Source: Glossina fuscipes (taxonomy: Eukaryota > Arthropoda > Insecta > Diptera > Glossinidae). From it: 64,000 nucleotides of DNA. Of the stretch, positions 36,200 to 48,615 are shown one piece after another. The position numbers were made by a program, and so were the translations under genes. The DNA lies in NCBI RefSeq assembly GCF_014805625.2, contig NW_023998415.1, forward strand, positions 32,532,270-32,596,269, given 5' to 3'. Position 1 is the stretch's first letter. The number at the start of each line of letters is the position of its first letter. The notes under the pieces are model-generated. The model was not told where the DNA came from and did no database searches. It saw only the letters and a program-made list of their open reading frames with translations.

Positions 36200-37804
36200 G
36201 TTATTATGATATACAAGCACATGGATCATAGCAAACATATGTGTTTATTAAATATATAAATATTTATATTTCTGTTAATACATGAATATTAAATGTATTA
36301 AAAATACGTGATATGTTGTTAATATTATAATACCACACACAACTGATGAGGAATTATTTAAAAAAAATGCACTCCGTTTACTCTATTACCTGCACAAATA
36401 AAACTGTATTTTTATAATGAATAACAAAAAAATTTCAAAAAAAAAAAAAAATTTAAATAAACAAAATAAATGCAAATAAACTGAAAAGCTGAAAAATCGA
36501 AATATATACCATATAGATCGAAAACATTAACGAGCTAAACTACACTCCAACTCCATTCTATCCTTAACAACCTCAACTGCCTTTGTAATATTTCAATAAA
36601 TCAACTTTGAAGCTTGCATTGCCTTAGAATAGATAAATGGATGCATGCGGTCTGCTCGCAAAAATTGCACAATTGACAATTAAACTCAGCAACTGAACAC
36701 GCTGCGTACCGGTCCTAACATAGGTTCGGTTGCCCGGCAGAGACTCATTAAGTACGAAGGAATTTCCAAGCACTTAAAGACGACATTTTTTTTGTGAAAA
36801 GTACTTCATTCGTAGGCTTATCCTTATCATTTGGAACTTGGATGTCTATCACGCCACTTAAGTTTAGTCCATTCGGTGCCACTTTTATCAGATGGGAGCA
36901 AGCTAATGTAACTAACATAAGAGGAGTTTTTGCAATGACATTTTTTAACATTTAAAATTTATTATATAACAACAAAGTCGGTTTCTTTTGTATGTTTCTA
37001 TTCCCTCTTTTGTAGCGATTATCCTTTTGGTTCACCTGAAGATTTTGCATAACTAAGTTATTGCGAAAAGATTTTAAAATGTACCTAAAAGGCTCACAAG
37101 TTTTCGACCACAATATGAGAATTATTAGGTTTTTTATCATTGTGGGCGAGACTTTAAAACGGTTTTTTTTTTTTTTTTTGAGGAAGATTGAGAAAAATTT
37201 TGGAACCCAGAATGTTCTTCGAGGCAAAAGTTTGACATTGTAGCGGGATTTCAACAGACCGAGAGAGAATTAAGAATAATTAATTTTGTTCAAAAAAAAA
37301 AAAAAAAAAAAATTCCTTATGTTATGTGCGATACCTATTTCTAGGCCTTGCAAACAATTATTGTTTTACTGATTTACTTATTTATTCAAATTCGCAACTA
37401 TATAGCCATAGCCCAATACATAGCTACATTAGCGGAAATCATACGCATGGCAAGAACTAAAGACGCGTTAAACAATCACCTTGCTTTATCACGTCAACTG
37501 GCAGTTCCAAGCCGGTTTAAGAGTTCAATAATAAGCCCATTTTCTCTTGAAGACCTTGAAACAATTATGAAAGGATCTCAAAGTAGTGGCAACGCATTCC
37601 CGAGCCGAGCTGACTGGAAAATAAATAAACGATCAGCCAAAGAGTTTGATATACGTAGCACTAGTGTCAAAGGGTTCCCACTCGACCTAGTAAGCTTTAG
37701 CCGTTCGATTAAAAGATTGCGCACTTGTGACTGAACGATTTTGTAGAGATGGATTAATAGCCTAAGTTATTATATTTCATATCATATTATAGACAAAACT
37801 GATA

Positions 37805-37805
<1 letters not shown>

Positions 37806-37836
<31 letters not shown>
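37806..37836. repeat. (TG)15 microsatellite
   Basis: Pure GT array of about 31 bases. Confidence 0.95.
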
Positions 37837-37838
<2 letters not shown>

Positions 37839-39179
37839 GTTTAAGGCTGGCTAGATTATAAGACGGACAGCCAGACATCATTTCAATGCATACTAGCAAT
37901 ATGTTTTAAATAAAAAAAAAAAATAAAAAAAATCGCATGAGATATTTTATTCATTTTATTGTCTGCCACTAAACATCACGTCTCCTATCGCTTGGGCGGA
38001 ATAGGAATTCTAGGTGAAAGGAACAGCTAGTCCGTCTATCGAGACAATCTACCCAAGAGATCGATTTTTTAGTAATCGTCGTAAAAATAGAAGCCCTAGT
38101 GGTACATGCAATAATAAAACCAATGCAATAATTGTAGGCAGAATTGGTCTTATCTGCTGATAAGAACGAAGCACATTCCTGGCTAGTGCTGGTAATGGTT
38201 GCGAAGAGAGGTTTCCTATAAGCGGGTGTGAAAATTCATGCTGTCATGAATTGAATTACATTATACACCTCTTTTTCGTCCTGATGCCATCAGTTGCCGT
38301 CGCAGTAAATGTGTTGTGTAGTTACGATAGTTCAATTGGAATTTAATTGGAATAAACCGTATCACTGTACCCAGCTAATGGTGGACGGCGGCCCTCGTGC
38401 ATATTTTACTTTCTATTTATGCGAACTGTTCGCATGCTTTGCATGGGCTTCGTATGTCATAATGCATCCTTAGTTCATCACCTTTAACCGCGTAGCAGAA
38501 TTATCCTTCGAATTAAGCAACAATAGCGGTATTTCCGCTAAAGATTTTGTTTTTGCTTTACACAGCTGCGTTCTATACACTTCACTTCAGGCAGCAAAAT
38601 CAGAATTTTATTTATAACCTTATCGTACTAGTTATGAAAGCAGAGCGAGAACTTATTCAATGTTCGAACCGAAAATTTAGTTCTACTTCGGTGATGGGTA
38701 TAAGAAGCAAATAATTCGCGTTTCAAATAAGATTCTCTTATTCATACGAAGCGAAAGAAGATGTTTTTTTTTTTTTTTGAATTATTAATGCTCATCTATA
38801 CTTTTCAACTTACTTTTTGTTCAGTTTGGATCATAAAATTATATGTCAACGCGAGTGTTTAAGACGAGAAACCGATAGGTGTATACATCTCCTTTATCCC
38901 GAAGCAAATGTTATGACAGTTAATGATGATGTGATGATAACCATTATCGACGCTTCAAAATGTATAATAATCGCATAGCAGTTTCCCACAGTTTCTCCTG
39001 AAGTTTATGAAATTTTTTTTCCTCATAATATCCACAATAATACTTATTAAAATGGATGGTGGTGAAGAAAACCGGTGTGATGGGGAAAAATAAGGGGAAG
39101 CCAATAAAAAAAATAAAAATAATTTTTTTTTATTTTTTTATTTTTTTTTTTTTTTTTGTTAAGTTGTTGCTTGTTTTTA

Positions 39180-39533
39180 GATTCTGTTAACTTCGACGAT
39201 GCCATAGTTGTGGTAATATTTAAAGTGCATATGAAGGTTTAAAGTTATGGTAGCAGAATCCAAAATAACAGCAATAAAACAATGCAACTGCAACGCTATC
39301 ATCATCAACACCATCATGACCACCATGAACAACATTACCCGTAGCATTAACAACACACGAAAGTGGCAGGTAACTGTGGCGAGGTAATACATAGCAGCAA
39401 GAGCAAGCAAGCATAACAACAATACGCCCAGAGCGACTTCGCTATGGTTACTGTGTCAATCTAAAATGTGGCAGGAAGAAATATTGCTGGGCAACAGCCG
39501 CAATATACAAAATGAAAATGCAACGCGAGGATG
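39180..39533 (+). other. A/C-rich tract resembling an untranslated exon, ending at a splice-donor match
   Basis: The plus strand is A/C-rich with repeated CAACA, CATCA and AACAAC words (39260-39430), a composition typical of fly 5'-untranslated exons. It ends ATGCAACGCGAGGATG followed by GTAAGG at 39534-39539, a good 5' splice-site match. If transcribed, the ATG at 39518 would be close to the exon end. No acceptor, promoter or partner exon could be identified, so the exon is hypothetical. Minus-strand open frames here (81 and 64 codons) are by-products of the T-poor plus strand. Confidence 0.25.
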
Positions 39534-40871
39534 GTAAGGAACTAAAAAAAAAAGAAAAGAAAAAGAGCTCTTTAATCTAGAACCAAAAGTAACTTGAGAT
39601 TACTGATTCTATAATGACCTGATGTTTCGCTGAGGTGATAATATATTGTCAAATTTGCTATTGTTATTCGAACGATCCTGAACGCTTCAATACCCTGAAA
39701 AGTTTTCGTTACTTATATGTAAACTTCTGTCGGTTACACACCTCTGACAATTTTGATATATTGAATTTGTAGGTAGGTATACAACACTCGGAAGTACTCG
39801 GGGTAAACCCCATTTTTATTGAACCAATCAATTAAGAAAGATTTTTTTAAACCGATTCAAGCATGTCCATCCCTAATTGGTCCCTAAATTGGCGGACTGT
39901 GTAGCCGACTAACAACTCAATGATCGCGTTCGGTAAAGTTTTCAATACAGGCGACCATATGATCGAGGTAATCGGGCAGCCTTCAAAAGTTTCTTACTCT
40001 TAGTTAATGAAAAACTTTTTAAATAGCTAGGATAACTAGTCTAGTCTAGTCACGGTAATTGGATAATAGCTGAGGAATAAAGATAATAACGGTTTGCATG
40101 AATAGTATCATTCCATTTGACAGCAAAATCTTAATGAGGTGCAGATGAATAATTTTACTAATTACTGCTCGGCTGATAATAAATTAATTTAAAAAATTCT
40201 ATTGAAACTAAAGTGTAAATATAATATAAGCGTTTATGCCACTTCTCACCATTTTAAGTTGAATTCATTACGCCTAGCTTGTAAAATTCTCGGGGAAGGT
40301 AGCCAAGCTATTGTTTGCCGGCTTTGCCGCAAAACAGAGAAAATTGAAATTTTTTTCATTCGGTTTGAAAAAGAAAACTATAGATAAACCGAGGAGAATC
40401 AAGGCGTGCTTTTAGACATTTCTGAGATATTCGCATACGACCGATTACCCCCTTCTTGGGAAAAGGAAAAAAAACTGAAAATTATAATTGTCGTACGCCT
40501 ACGGGCGCGCGAAAGTAAAAATTAGAAAAATCTAAACTTAACTCCTTCGGACTACTCAAAAATCAAGCTTGAATTATTTCGGTAGTTGGTGTACTGCTAT
40601 TCAAATGTGACGACGAAAAAACTAAAAAAGATACTAATTACGGCATAAATGCAATCTGGCTCTTTGTGAATGCCTTATGCGCCACTACTCTTCATGAAAA
40701 GGAAAAAAAGAAGAGGAAATACAACATACAACAAATCTGGAACAACAAATCCTTAGAAATGTAGCAAAATAAATGTACACCAATGTAAAGAAATTTTATG
40801 ACCAGATAAAATTACATGCAACAAATCTCATTTTATATGAAAGACTAATCTGAGTTAGGATATAAAGACAG

Positions 40872-40985
40872 AAAAAAAAAAAAAAAGAAAAAAAGTAATA
40901 ATAATAATAAATAAATAAATAAAAATAAAAAAAAGTTAAGGGAGAGAAGGCGAAGGACAAAAAAAAAAAAAATAAATAAATAAAT
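40872..40985. repeat. A-rich (AAT)/(AAAT) tract
   Basis: A runs separated by (AAT)n and (AAAT)n, all T-poor on the plus strand. This explains the Phe/Leu/Tyr-rich minus-strand frames at 40796-41048. Confidence 0.9.
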
Positions 40986-42100
40986 ATAAAGCGAAGCTCT
41001 GAAGGGAAAATAGAAATCAAATAAAACTAAAAATAAACAAGTCGACAAATAGAAAAGAATAACATGTAGCTTACTATAGGGAGGGAGATCAAGGCGAACG
41101 CGATATGCTCTTTAAAAATGAATCTCACTTACATACTTCACAGCAATTATCCTAAACAACTTTTACTTAATATTTTAGTTTGAAATAGCGGCCTCTGATT
41201 GCTGATAAGCTTACGATCTCCATGCTAATAACGAGTCAAATTCAGTTGATTTTTAATTCTAGGCAAGCTTCGCTTAATCAAAACTTATGCTATTGTCCTC
41301 ATACTACAAAACAAACTGGCCTCTGATAGCATGACAGGTGCCCCTTAAGCAGATCTCAGAAGAAGAGTAGCCAGCCATGTTGATTAAGATACATCCGTAC
41401 TGACATAATGACATCAAGTTATCTTGGAAGTTCTCTCATCATGTCTATCTACCTTAACTCAAGAATACCGAGCTATTTCTGCTCCCTACCTAACCTAATT
41501 TAATGAAAATGAATAATGAAAAATTGTAAACGTAAAGTAATGACCTGGACAATGGTTTTAAAAAAGTAATTATGTCTTGAGCTGTCAAACGTATAGATTC
41601 CGGTGATTTTTTTTTTATTCGAGATAGTGAAAATACTTATTAATAAAAAAAAAAAAAAAGAAAGAGTTTTTTCTACACAAAACTTTATCATCCGAAAAAT
41701 AATGAGAGCGTTTCAAACAGTCTCCGAAATTCTCTAAAGTATTCGTTAATTTGAAAGATTCTTTTCGAAATTAAACTCTTTTAACTGCATACTTGGTCCA
41801 GTTAACTGAGGTATCTTTTATGGAAGACTCGCTTATGCATTCATCCTGTTCACGATCTCTTCTTATGCGCTTCTTCTCGTATGCATTTTTCTATGTCTAG
41901 TTTCAATTTATCTATCGGAAATCACATTTTTCTAAAAGCTCGCAATAGAAAGACTATGGAAGCGATATATAAAATTGAAAATTGTTGGCAATAAGAAGTG
42001 AGTTTCGATATTCGAAAATGACTATCGAGTTATTATTAACATCCATTATCTCTCCTATTATAGTCTGCATATCAGAATTCTTTTTATGATTAGATCGGCT

Positions 42101-42206
42101 AGTACGTATAGAAGAAGCCCTTAGGGGTCCGCTAAAGAGCATACATTCTGGATCGGTCTACATAGCCGAATCGATCTAACTACGTCCGCTTGTCTGACTA
42201 TCTCCC
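42101..42206 (+). repeat. possible diverged copy of the (TGTC) repeat
   Basis: ATACATTCTGGATCGGTCTA, then CGAATCGATCTAACTACGTC and CGCTTGTCTGACTATC. This follows the pattern 'ATATTCTTGATC...ATCGATCTA.CCATGTCCGTCTGTCTG' that precedes the tetranucleotide array in this class of repeat. No array remains. The link rests on a short motif order only. Confidence 0.4.
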
Positions 42207-43584
42207 AAAATTTTTGATGGACTCAGTAAGCCGCATGGACCACGAATTCCTAAATGAGTGCTTCCAACGTAATAGGGCATCGGCGTTGCCGTGTTCTGTG
42301 GTTCCTTTTTCGTTACTTCATTCGTTTTTTAAACAGCGAAAAATTGTCATCGATTCGTTATTGTTGGTAGCGTTTGGTATGAACCGCTGCATCACACTTG
42401 AACGGCTAATAGCAAACCACAGGTTTTAGGTCTCATTAAACGCAGAAAGCTTTTACGCTTTCCTGTCGAAGCAATCCACTTTCGCAGTCGATGCGAATGG
42501 TATCTATGGATAAATTCTCCTATGAGATTCAGAAAGAAGATTCATTTCTCTTCTCTAGTCAGGATTGGCTGTATCTTCCGAGCAAAGAAAACTGCTTTCG
42601 GTGAATGCTCGTTATGCGACACAAAGCTCGCGATATACCTTGTTAGGAAAGGCATTTTTGAGTTTCTTTATGTGCTGTTATTGCGAATACATACAATTGC
42701 CAGATATCGAAGCCATAAGGAACACAACTTCAGACATCCCGTACAAATAATGTTATGCTTATTCATAGGCAAACTAGAGAGCTGTCTCATATTATATATA
42801 ACTGTTTTCATGTTTTATATACTTATCGGGATAGAGAGTTATGTGTAAAGCGAAAAATGTATTCATGTCGCTGGGTAGTAAATCAAACCGTGTTAAGCGG
42901 ATTATGATATTATATATAATTTATTTAGTTGATTTTATCGCTCGCTATCTCGCCAGTTATAGTGTTCTGAAATATTTTGCTTACATACGATATTGTACTA
43001 GAATCAAATACTTATATGAAAAGTCTTGTTTTAATTACTTAGGTGTTGGGGTAACGTGCAGAAATTAGAGACCTTCGCAGTACGGAATTTCTTTTTAAAA
43101 GCACTTAACCTTTGTATGCTCCTTTATATTGTCTCTCGCTGCGGGTTGCAAATATTGAAGAAGATGCTACCATTTGGTGATCTGCTTGATTCAATTAAAT
43201 AAATATTTCATGACTTTATCAAATTGCTTTCGAGTAACTAACTTTTCCATCTATATAAGCATAAGCAGATTGCATAACTAAGTGTGAGTTAGTACGTGTA
43301 GTTAGTAGTACGATATTTATTGATGGATAGAAGTGTAAGTTACCAAAGAAATGAAAAATTCGATACACCTACTCATTCTTGTTATTTGTCACATCAGTGA
43401 AGATAGGAGAAGGATTAGAAATTTTTTTAAATTTTTTTTAAATTTTTATTTTTTTTTTTTTTAATTTTTAATTTTTTTTTTTTTTTTTTATTGTCTTACA
43501 GAAAACAGTGTTAAGAGCTACGTCTATGTGTGTTTATAACTGCATAAAAGAGAAAATCCTTTGATGTAAAGTAAATGTAAATTT

Positions 43585-44140
43585 TCTTTCTATGGTTATG
43601 TAAAAGAAAAAAGAAAAAAAAAAAAAAACGTGAAAAACACAAAAAACATGAAAACAATATGTATACAGGCAGACACAACTCAATGTAATATAGCAGACAG
43701 ACAAACACACTTGACGCAGTAAACAAAAGATGGATGCGAGAAAAACAAAACGAAAAAAGTAACAAACGCAACGAGAGACAAACAAATATCGAGTAAAAAT
43801 AGCAGAAAAACGTAATGTAAGCACTTGAATGAAAAACGAAAGAAAAAGATACAAAAAAAAAAAAATAAATAAAAAAATAAATAAATAAAAATAAATAAAT
43901 AAACAACAAAAACCAGAGTTACATAAACTACAGCATCCAGGCATACATATGTAACAACAAAATAACAGCACACACTCAAATAAACACAGACGACAATAAA
44001 AAGCTGCAGAAGAACAATATCAAAGCGAGAGAATGAACGAAGCTAACAAATAAATAAAATATAAAGGAACAACAAAAAAAGCAAAAAAAAAGAAACAAAA
44101 AACAAAAAAGAAAGAGTGAAAAAAAGGGAAAAAGCTTAAG
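43585..44140 (+). other. strongly A-rich, T-poor tract
   Basis: The plus strand is dominated by A with CAACAAAA, GAAAAACAAAACG and AAATAAATA words, and T is scarce. This one-sided composition explains why the minus strand stays open in several frames at once (132, 145, 99, 73 and 82 codons), all giving Phe/Leu/Ser/Val-rich nonsense. In flies such asymmetric, A-rich, CAACA-bearing sequence is common in untranslated exons transcribed in this direction, but an ordinary A-rich degenerate repeat would look the same. Confidence 0.4.
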
Positions 44141-44220
44141 TAATGGGAACCTGTTGCAAATCCTCCCGTAACATAGAAATATATGCATAAATAGCATAGG
44201 TATGGATATGGTAAGCGTAT

Positions 44221-44245
44221 GCCTGTGCCTGTGCCTGTGCCTGTG
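44221..44245. repeat. (GCCTGT)4 hexanucleotide array
   Basis: Four perfect GCCTGT units. It is the only GC-rich short tandem array in the window and lies in the dense repeat cluster. Confidence 0.95.
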
Positions 44246-44395
44246 TAAATTTGCAAATAGAAAGTCATAAAAAATAACGAATCAATGGCTTAGTGGTATT
44301 GTGTAAGGAAGCTATGAAACGCGTATCAGTTGTGTGCAACATAATAAAATGCTCAGGCAAAAATAAAGGCAATATACACTTTTTATGCAATTGAA

Positions 44396-44420
44396 ACACA
44401 CACACACACACACACACACA
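44396..44420. repeat. (CA)12 microsatellite
   Basis: Pure CA array. Confidence 0.95.
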
Positions 44421-44500
44421 ACGAATCCGCATATACATACGTGCATATGTATTCATATATGTAAGTATATATATATAAATATATATATTTGTATTTATTT

Positions 44501-44504
<4 letters not shown>

Positions 44505-44536
<32 letters not shown>
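44505..44536. repeat. (TA)16 microsatellite
   Basis: Pure TA array, preceded by shorter TA blocks from 44466. Confidence 0.95.
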
Positions 44537-44538
<2 letters not shown>

Positions 44539-45144
44539 CAGGGGAAAGAAATATCATAAAAAAGGAAATGAGGGCATATTTAAAATGTGAAATATAAGCA
44601 AACAAAAAACGGAAAAATCAAAGACAACTACGGCACAAGTTTAGTGCTAACAAGCGGATATAAGTGAAAATGTTCGTTTTAAAACGAATTTTCAATACCT
44701 ATCATATCGGACCCGGTTACCCAATCAGTAGTTTTAACTAAAACGTCATTGCTTAAAGTTATATATTAAATTGTCTTTGGTTATTTATTTTTTCTTTTGT
44801 TTCAATTAAGGCGTAGAGGTCTCACTGCCGGATTTTCGATAAATATGATAAAAGGACATATATTATGATAAGATTTTCCTATTAATTAGGTTCGTATTCA
44901 TAGGCTCGTTTCTCTAATCTGCAAACTGAACGGCTCGGAATGGATCGATTGCATGTCGATTTTGAAAGTAATATACAATTTTCAAGCTATTTTAAGCATA
45001 TACAACTATAGGCAGATAATAATTACTTTTCTCCGATTTAAAAAATTCGAATTATGTAGAGATGGGCAGAGCGACGAACAGTTAAAGCAACGCACAAGTC
45101 AGCAGCGGTAATTGAATTAATTGCGAACCTCATGCCGATCAAGA

Positions 45145-45179
<35 letters not shown>
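45145..45179. repeat. (TA)n microsatellite
   Basis: TA array with one AAA interruption at the start. Confidence 0.95.
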
Positions 45180-45709
45180 AGAAATTTATGATGATACCAG
45201 TGCATGCGTGCTCTCGGATATCGCAAACGGTGTAACAGACTGAGAATGCGTCAACACCCGCTGGAATATAGCAAACGGTAGACACTGCATTTTATAGTTG
45301 AGCATAAAACTGGCAAAGAACCAACAAGTGTAAAAAACAAAACATGCATAATATACTCAAACTCAAACAGTTGCGTGCATGCAACGCGTGTATGCGTTTA
45401 TATTACGTATAGGAAAGGGAAGTTATAGTGTAAACAACTCTTTAAAAAGACAAAAAAAAGAAAAAAAGGGAAGAAAGGTAAAAGGAAAATGAAAATTAAC
45501 GCCGAAATAAACCACACAACTCCATACACACAACCACACACGCACACCTATATGCATATATATGTAGGCCGATAGAACTGAAGTCTTTTAGAGTACAGAG
45601 CGAGAGCGCAAACGCTTTGGAAAAATTGCGAGCATTTTTTAATCTGAGAGAAAACGCCAGAAGAAATAGGCCCAGAGACCGACGAAGAGAGGGAAAGAGT
45701 GAGATTGTA

Positions 45710-45710
<1 letters not shown>

Positions 45711-45784
<74 letters not shown>
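45711..45784. repeat. (GA)n microsatellite
   Basis: About 70 bases of GA with ACA and GGAA interruptions. Arg-Glu and Ser-Leu frames on the two strands (plus 45617-45892, minus 45496-45813 and 45639-45902) all derive from it. Confidence 0.95.
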
Positions 45785-45788
<4 letters not shown>

Positions 45789-46156
45789 GAGAGCGAAAGT
45801 ATGAGACAGACATACAGTCAGACGGACAGCTAGACAGACAGACATATATTGGTACAGAAAAAGAGAGATATTTGTGGAAGGAATGTCGGTGAAATGAAAC
45901 AAGCGAACCTCTCAGACTCAGCTAACGAAACTGATTTGTTGACTTATACTCTGATGGCAGCCAAAGCGATAACTAAGTTTCCTTAAAAGCTGAAAACGCA
46001 TGGGAAACGGAAACAGTTATTTGGCAAACAAATGCTCTTCCTCTCTATCTTACTTTCTCTCTTTTCCTCTCATCCACCCCATCATCACTCGCTCTTTAAT
46101 TTTTTCTTTTTTAAACTTGTAAGTTTGTTTAAAAGTTTACCTATATTACATGAATT

Positions 46157-46227
46157 TCTCTCTCTTTCTCTCTCTCTCTTTTTTTTCTCTCTTTCTCTCT
46201 CTCTCTCCCTCTCTCTCTATCTCTCTT
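46157..46227. repeat. (TC)n microsatellite
   Basis: About 70 bases of TC with a T8 interruption near 46180. It lies 400 bases from the (GA)n array and in complementary sense, so the two could pair as a large imperfect inverted repeat. Confidence 0.95.
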
Positions 46228-46473
46228 GGTTAATTTCTATGACTTGATTTGCCTCTTTCTCTTTTTCGTTTATACATAAATTTTTATATATTTTCTGGGG
46301 TCATAGAAGTTTGTCAAATGGCCTGTATGAGAGTTTTGTTGTTTGTTTTCTTTTTGTAATTGTTTTTTGTTTTTTTTTTTTTTCGTTTTGCTTTTTTATA
46401 TGTCAACACACTGGGTTATGTGATATTTCAATTTAGAACATCATCATTAGTATATCAATGCCCTCGCCAGCTT

Positions 46474-46570
46474 TATCATCATCATCATTATCATCATCAT
46501 CATCATCATAATTATCGTCATCATCATCATCATCATCATTGTTATAATGATGGTTATCATCGTCGTCGTT
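46474..46570. repeat. (ATC)n microsatellite
   Basis: Interrupted CAT/ATC triplets over nearly 100 bases, decaying to CGT at the end. The open frame across it is a poly-His artefact. Confidence 0.95.
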
Positions 46571-48189
46571 ATTAAAAGCAAGCGCCAGTTACGGAAAGAA
46601 AAACGAAAAGCATAACATAACAAAATTTGCGTTCACACAGACGTATACACTCATGCATATGCGAGTGTACTACTACGCCAAACAGAAAATACAGTAAAAT
46701 AGTATTTGCTGAGTGAGCGTTGCATGTTGATGAAGCACGTCGCGTGTACGCTTGTGATATTAGTCTTTGTTAGGCGGTCTTTGTGTCAACAACGTGTTGC
46801 GCTGTGTATTCTCGATTTTTTTATATAATATCAGTTTATAGATTTTATTTTGATGACATATATAAATGTAATAACAAAAACATAAAACATAAAGAAATAA
46901 TTTAAAGAAAGAAAAAAAAAAATAAATAAAAAATAAACACTTAAAATATGATAGATTAAAATAAAATTTAAAAGAAAAAAAATAAAATAAATAAAAACAG
47001 CCAGAAACACGAAAATATAAACAAACTTATATTTTAATGCCGCTAAATACCGCTTAGTGTTTTTTCTTTCCAACTTTTCAACAATAAGCAACAAGTTTTT
47101 GTCCTTTTACTACTTGAACAGAAGTGAATGAAAAATAAAACAATTTTTCAAATAAAATCATTTTATATACATTAAATAAAACGAACTAAAATAAAATAAG
47201 AAAAACAAATTTATAATTGCGCTTCAATCGAATCATATCCGCAAATTAATTAATTATTATATGAATGCTGGGGTCGACAAAAGGGTCGACCGAAACATTT
47301 TTTTTTATATAAAAATAAAAAGAGATCAGATCTGGATTTATTAAGGAAAGTAAAAAACAAGTTGAAAAATATCTTTTTTGAATATTTGTTCACCAGGCGT
47401 CCCAGCCAAACTGTCATTAAATGCTTTATGACATTATTACATAATTTTGTTTGCAAAACGCATTACTGATAACGTCTTCGGTGTATATTTAAGCAGACAA
47501 TTAAAAGACGAAAGAAAAAAAAAAAAAAAAAAAAAAAAAAACACAACAAAAAGCAACAAGTAAGTGACGCTCTTTGGTTATAATTATTTATTACAGCTTC
47601 TATGCGTGTTTCGTGTACCGTTCATCATTTGTAAATGTGAAAATTTAAAAGAAAAAAGAAAAAATTTATTTATTTATTTTTTTATTTATTTTTTTTCCCA
47701 ATAACATGCGAACTGTGGCTTGCAGGGAGTGGATATTCGGTATCTGCTAACTCTTACATTTAAATGCAAGCGTTAAAAATTGTTTTGTACTTTTATGCGT
47801 CAAATGACTCGATCATCTTTATATCGTGTATTTGTAATGAAATTTTTATATTAACTTTAGTAACTTTTTGCACCAAAATTTAAATGATGCGATAACCTTT
47901 CGGCTCCGTAGTGGATCTACCAAAGGTTTAAAAGCTCTGTCTTTAAATTGAATATAATTTATGCATAGGCCCTTCGAGCACTTCACTAGTCGGCGTTATT
48001 TGCTTGGAACGATCGATTGATGTACATATAGACATATCTAGAAAAGTGGACAACACAGTTAAATAAACTTAAGCTCAATTAATTTAATTTTCAAGAGAAA
48101 AAAAATTGTGTTTCCTTTGAGTGTCAAAGAAAAGTACGTAATCGAAAACATGAGTTGTTATTAAGCAATGCAATCCGAAAATCAATGGA
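46571..48189. other. no gene seen
   Basis: A-rich to AT-rich low-complexity sequence. GGGTCGACAAAAGGGTCGAC at 47271-47290 is a short direct repeat containing two palindromic GTCGAC sites. Confidence 0.65.
47516..47541. repeat. A26 homopolymer
   Basis: Pure A run after AAAAGACGAAAG; followed by CACAACAAAAAGCAACAAG. Confidence 0.95.
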
Positions 48190-48615
48190 CTAAATTTAGC
48201 CAAACTTCCATTTAGGGACCGTCTGGTCGAAGATATCATTTCCGAAGTATATCAACTTGTAGTTCTGTTCTTCGATAGCGGGGCCACAAGAATAAAAAAA
48301 AAATGATATCAATTTCAAAACCTTGAAACCCTAAGCAGCCTAATGTGAAAAAGCAAGAAATCTTTTAATGGGTCGGGGCCAGCATTAAATGCCCTACAAC
48401 ACTCTTCCGAATGTACTTATTTATATAAAAGAATTTTGTTAAAAAAAGCATTACATGGGAGGTGGTCGAAGAAGTGGTCCGGTTCGAACTATGGAATGCA
48501 ACTCTGCAAGTATACTAAAACATTGGATGTCTAATCAAAATTCTTCTGGGTACTGCAGACATCCGTACTATATTAGTATACCATGATAGCACAAGTGACA
48601 TAGGGTATAAAAAAA
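48190..48615 (+). repeat. second dispersed repeat type, copy b
   Basis: Contains TTACATGGGAGGTGGTCGAA (48451-48470), matching 33504 onward. Its distal end TTCTGGGTACTGCAGACATC ... TTAGTATACCATGATAGC ... GGGTATAAAA (48544-48612) parallels the end of copy a. GGTTCGAAC at 48481-48489 resembles a tRNA B-box, but no acceptor or anticodon stems flank it. Confidence 0.5.

Larger units (their letters stand above)
33966..39179. other. no gene supported
   Basis: AT-rich with (TA)n, (ATT)n and (TG)n repeats. One open frame at 37345-37734 (96 codons from the ATG at 37447: MARTKDALNNHLALSRQLAV...) is polar and natural-looking, but of a length expected by chance a time or so in this much AT-rich DNA; no family is recognised. 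Confidence 0.6.
39534..43584. other. no gene seen
   Basis: AT-rich. Holds the A-rich tract at 40.87 kb, a possible diverged repeat copy at 42.1 kb, and open frames of 61-108 codons at 42190-43068 that are adjacent on the plus strand but show no shared or recognised protein features. Confidence 0.6.

Noticed and set aside
37345..37734. 129-codon open frame
   Set aside because: About the longest expected by chance in this amount of AT-rich DNA; it starts from TTG or an internal ATG, and no domain is recognised.
43511..44268. Several minus-strand open frames of 73-145 codons rich in Phe, Leu, Ser and Val
   Set aside because: They overlap in different frames over a T-poor, A-rich plus strand, which removes stops on the minus strand in all frames; membrane-protein appearance is a composition artefact.
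45496..45902. Open frames coding Ser-Leu or Arg-Glu runs
   Set aside because: They are translations of the (GA)n repeat; the same applies to frames over the other di- and trinucleotide arrays.
48481..48489. GGTTCGAAC as a tRNA B-box
   Set aside because: No A-box, anticodon arm or acceptor stem can be fitted around it, and it lies inside a dispersed repeat.
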